Part shown: positions 21,632 through 21,867 of the stretch, one piece after another
Layout of the letters: each line of letters opens with the position of its first letter
Numbering within the stretch: the stretch's first letter is position 1
DNA from: an uncultured Collinsella sp.
GTDB lineage: Bacteria > Actinomycetota > Coriobacteriia > Coriobacteriales > Coriobacteriaceae
NCBI GenBank assembly: GCA_900555355.1
Contig: USKV01000004.1
Location: 1 to 21,867 of the forward strand
Direction of reading: 5' to 3'
Length of the DNA: 21,867 bases
The notes under the pieces: generated by a model
Told to the model about the DNA's origin: nothing
Databases searched by the model: none
What the model saw: only the letters and a program-made list of their open reading frames with translations
Position numbers and translations under genes: made by a program

Positions 21632-21867
21632 CTATTTCTTAGCGTGCTTGCCAGCACCCTTGCTGTCATCGGTGACCGAGATGAGCTGTCGGTCGGCCGC
21701 GCCATTGCGACGCGCACGGCGGCGCTCCTCGGCGTCGCCCGCGTCGGCGGCGGCGCGATGAGCCTTGTTGACGTTAAAGACCTCGTCGTGCTTGCGCCAC
21801 GGACCGACGGACTCGCCAAAGCTCATTTTAAGACCGGCGATAAAGCCGCCGAGCCAGCCGATCGGCG
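21632..21867 (-). CDS. C-terminal part of an unrecognised protein, cut by the window edge
   Basis: The frame is open from its TAA at 21632-21634 to the window end, giving 77 visible residues. The most N-terminal part seen is PIGWLGGFIAGLKMSFGES, possibly the end of a hydrophobic segment. The rest is a charged, Ala/Arg-rich tail (GDAEERRRARRNGAADRQ) ending KGAGKHAKK. The ATG at 21826 is in frame, but the open frame upstream and no visible ribosome site argue it is internal. It precedes the HEAT-like gene by 15 bases, so it is probably in the same operon. I cannot assign a family. Confidence 0.6.
   Translation of the reverse strand, partial: PIGWLGGFIAGLKMSFGESVGPWRKHDEVFNVNKAHRAAADAGDAEERRRARRNGAADRQLISVTDDSKGAGKHAKK

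Overview
The window looks like a chromosomal segment of a gut actinobacterium of class Coriobacteriia, most probably Collinsella or a close relative. This is inferred from moderately high GC in most genes, strong AGGAG-type ribosome sites, many phosphotransferase (PTS) sugar genes, and gene content. No marker gene here proves the genus.

Region 1 (about 1-4140) is visibly AT-richer than the rest. It holds a lactose/cellobiose-family PTS permease (IIC-IIB fusion, minus strand). Divergent from it are a probable beta/alpha-barrel protein of unknown function and a HutC-type GntR regulator. The divergent control region carries several palindromes. The region ends in two tandem ~62-base inverted-repeat elements.

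Region 2 (4141-7926) holds a DeoR/LacR-type repressor divergent from aldose 1-epimerase (galM). It also holds an orphan mannose-family PTS IIB whose phosphoryl-accepting His is replaced by Tyr, a tRNA-Thr(CGT) with promoter and terminator, and a small unrecognised gene.

Region 3 (7927-18110) is an amino-sugar catabolic locus, mostly on the minus strand. A mannose-family PTS operon (IIA, YajC-like, IIB, IIC, IID) is followed by a DasR/NagR-like GntR regulator, an AgaS-type deaminase/isomerase, NagA-type deacetylase, LacX-type mutarotase, LacC-type tagatose-6-phosphate kinase and a YhcH/NanQ-like protein. A flavodoxin-like gene lies on the opposite strand. Together these fit uptake and phosphorylation of GalNAc or a GalNAc-containing sugar, deacetylation, deamination/isomerisation to tagatose-6-phosphate, and phosphorylation to tagatose-1,6-bisphosphate. 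The final aldolase is not in the window. A 3' remnant of a second nagA lies between lacC and the yhcH-like gene. Near-identical TGGT-N4-ACCA operators lie before agaS and before the PTS IIA gene, which defines a likely local regulon.

Region 4 (17982-18613) is a long regulatory intergenic region. It shares an 11-base element (CGGTGAACGGT and its inverse) with the control region of the lactose-family PTS in region 1.

Region 5 (18614-21867) is housekeeping-like: a membrane-anchored SurA-N-like protein, isocitrate dehydrogenase, a HEAT-like helical protein, and the C-terminus of an unrecognised protein running off the window.
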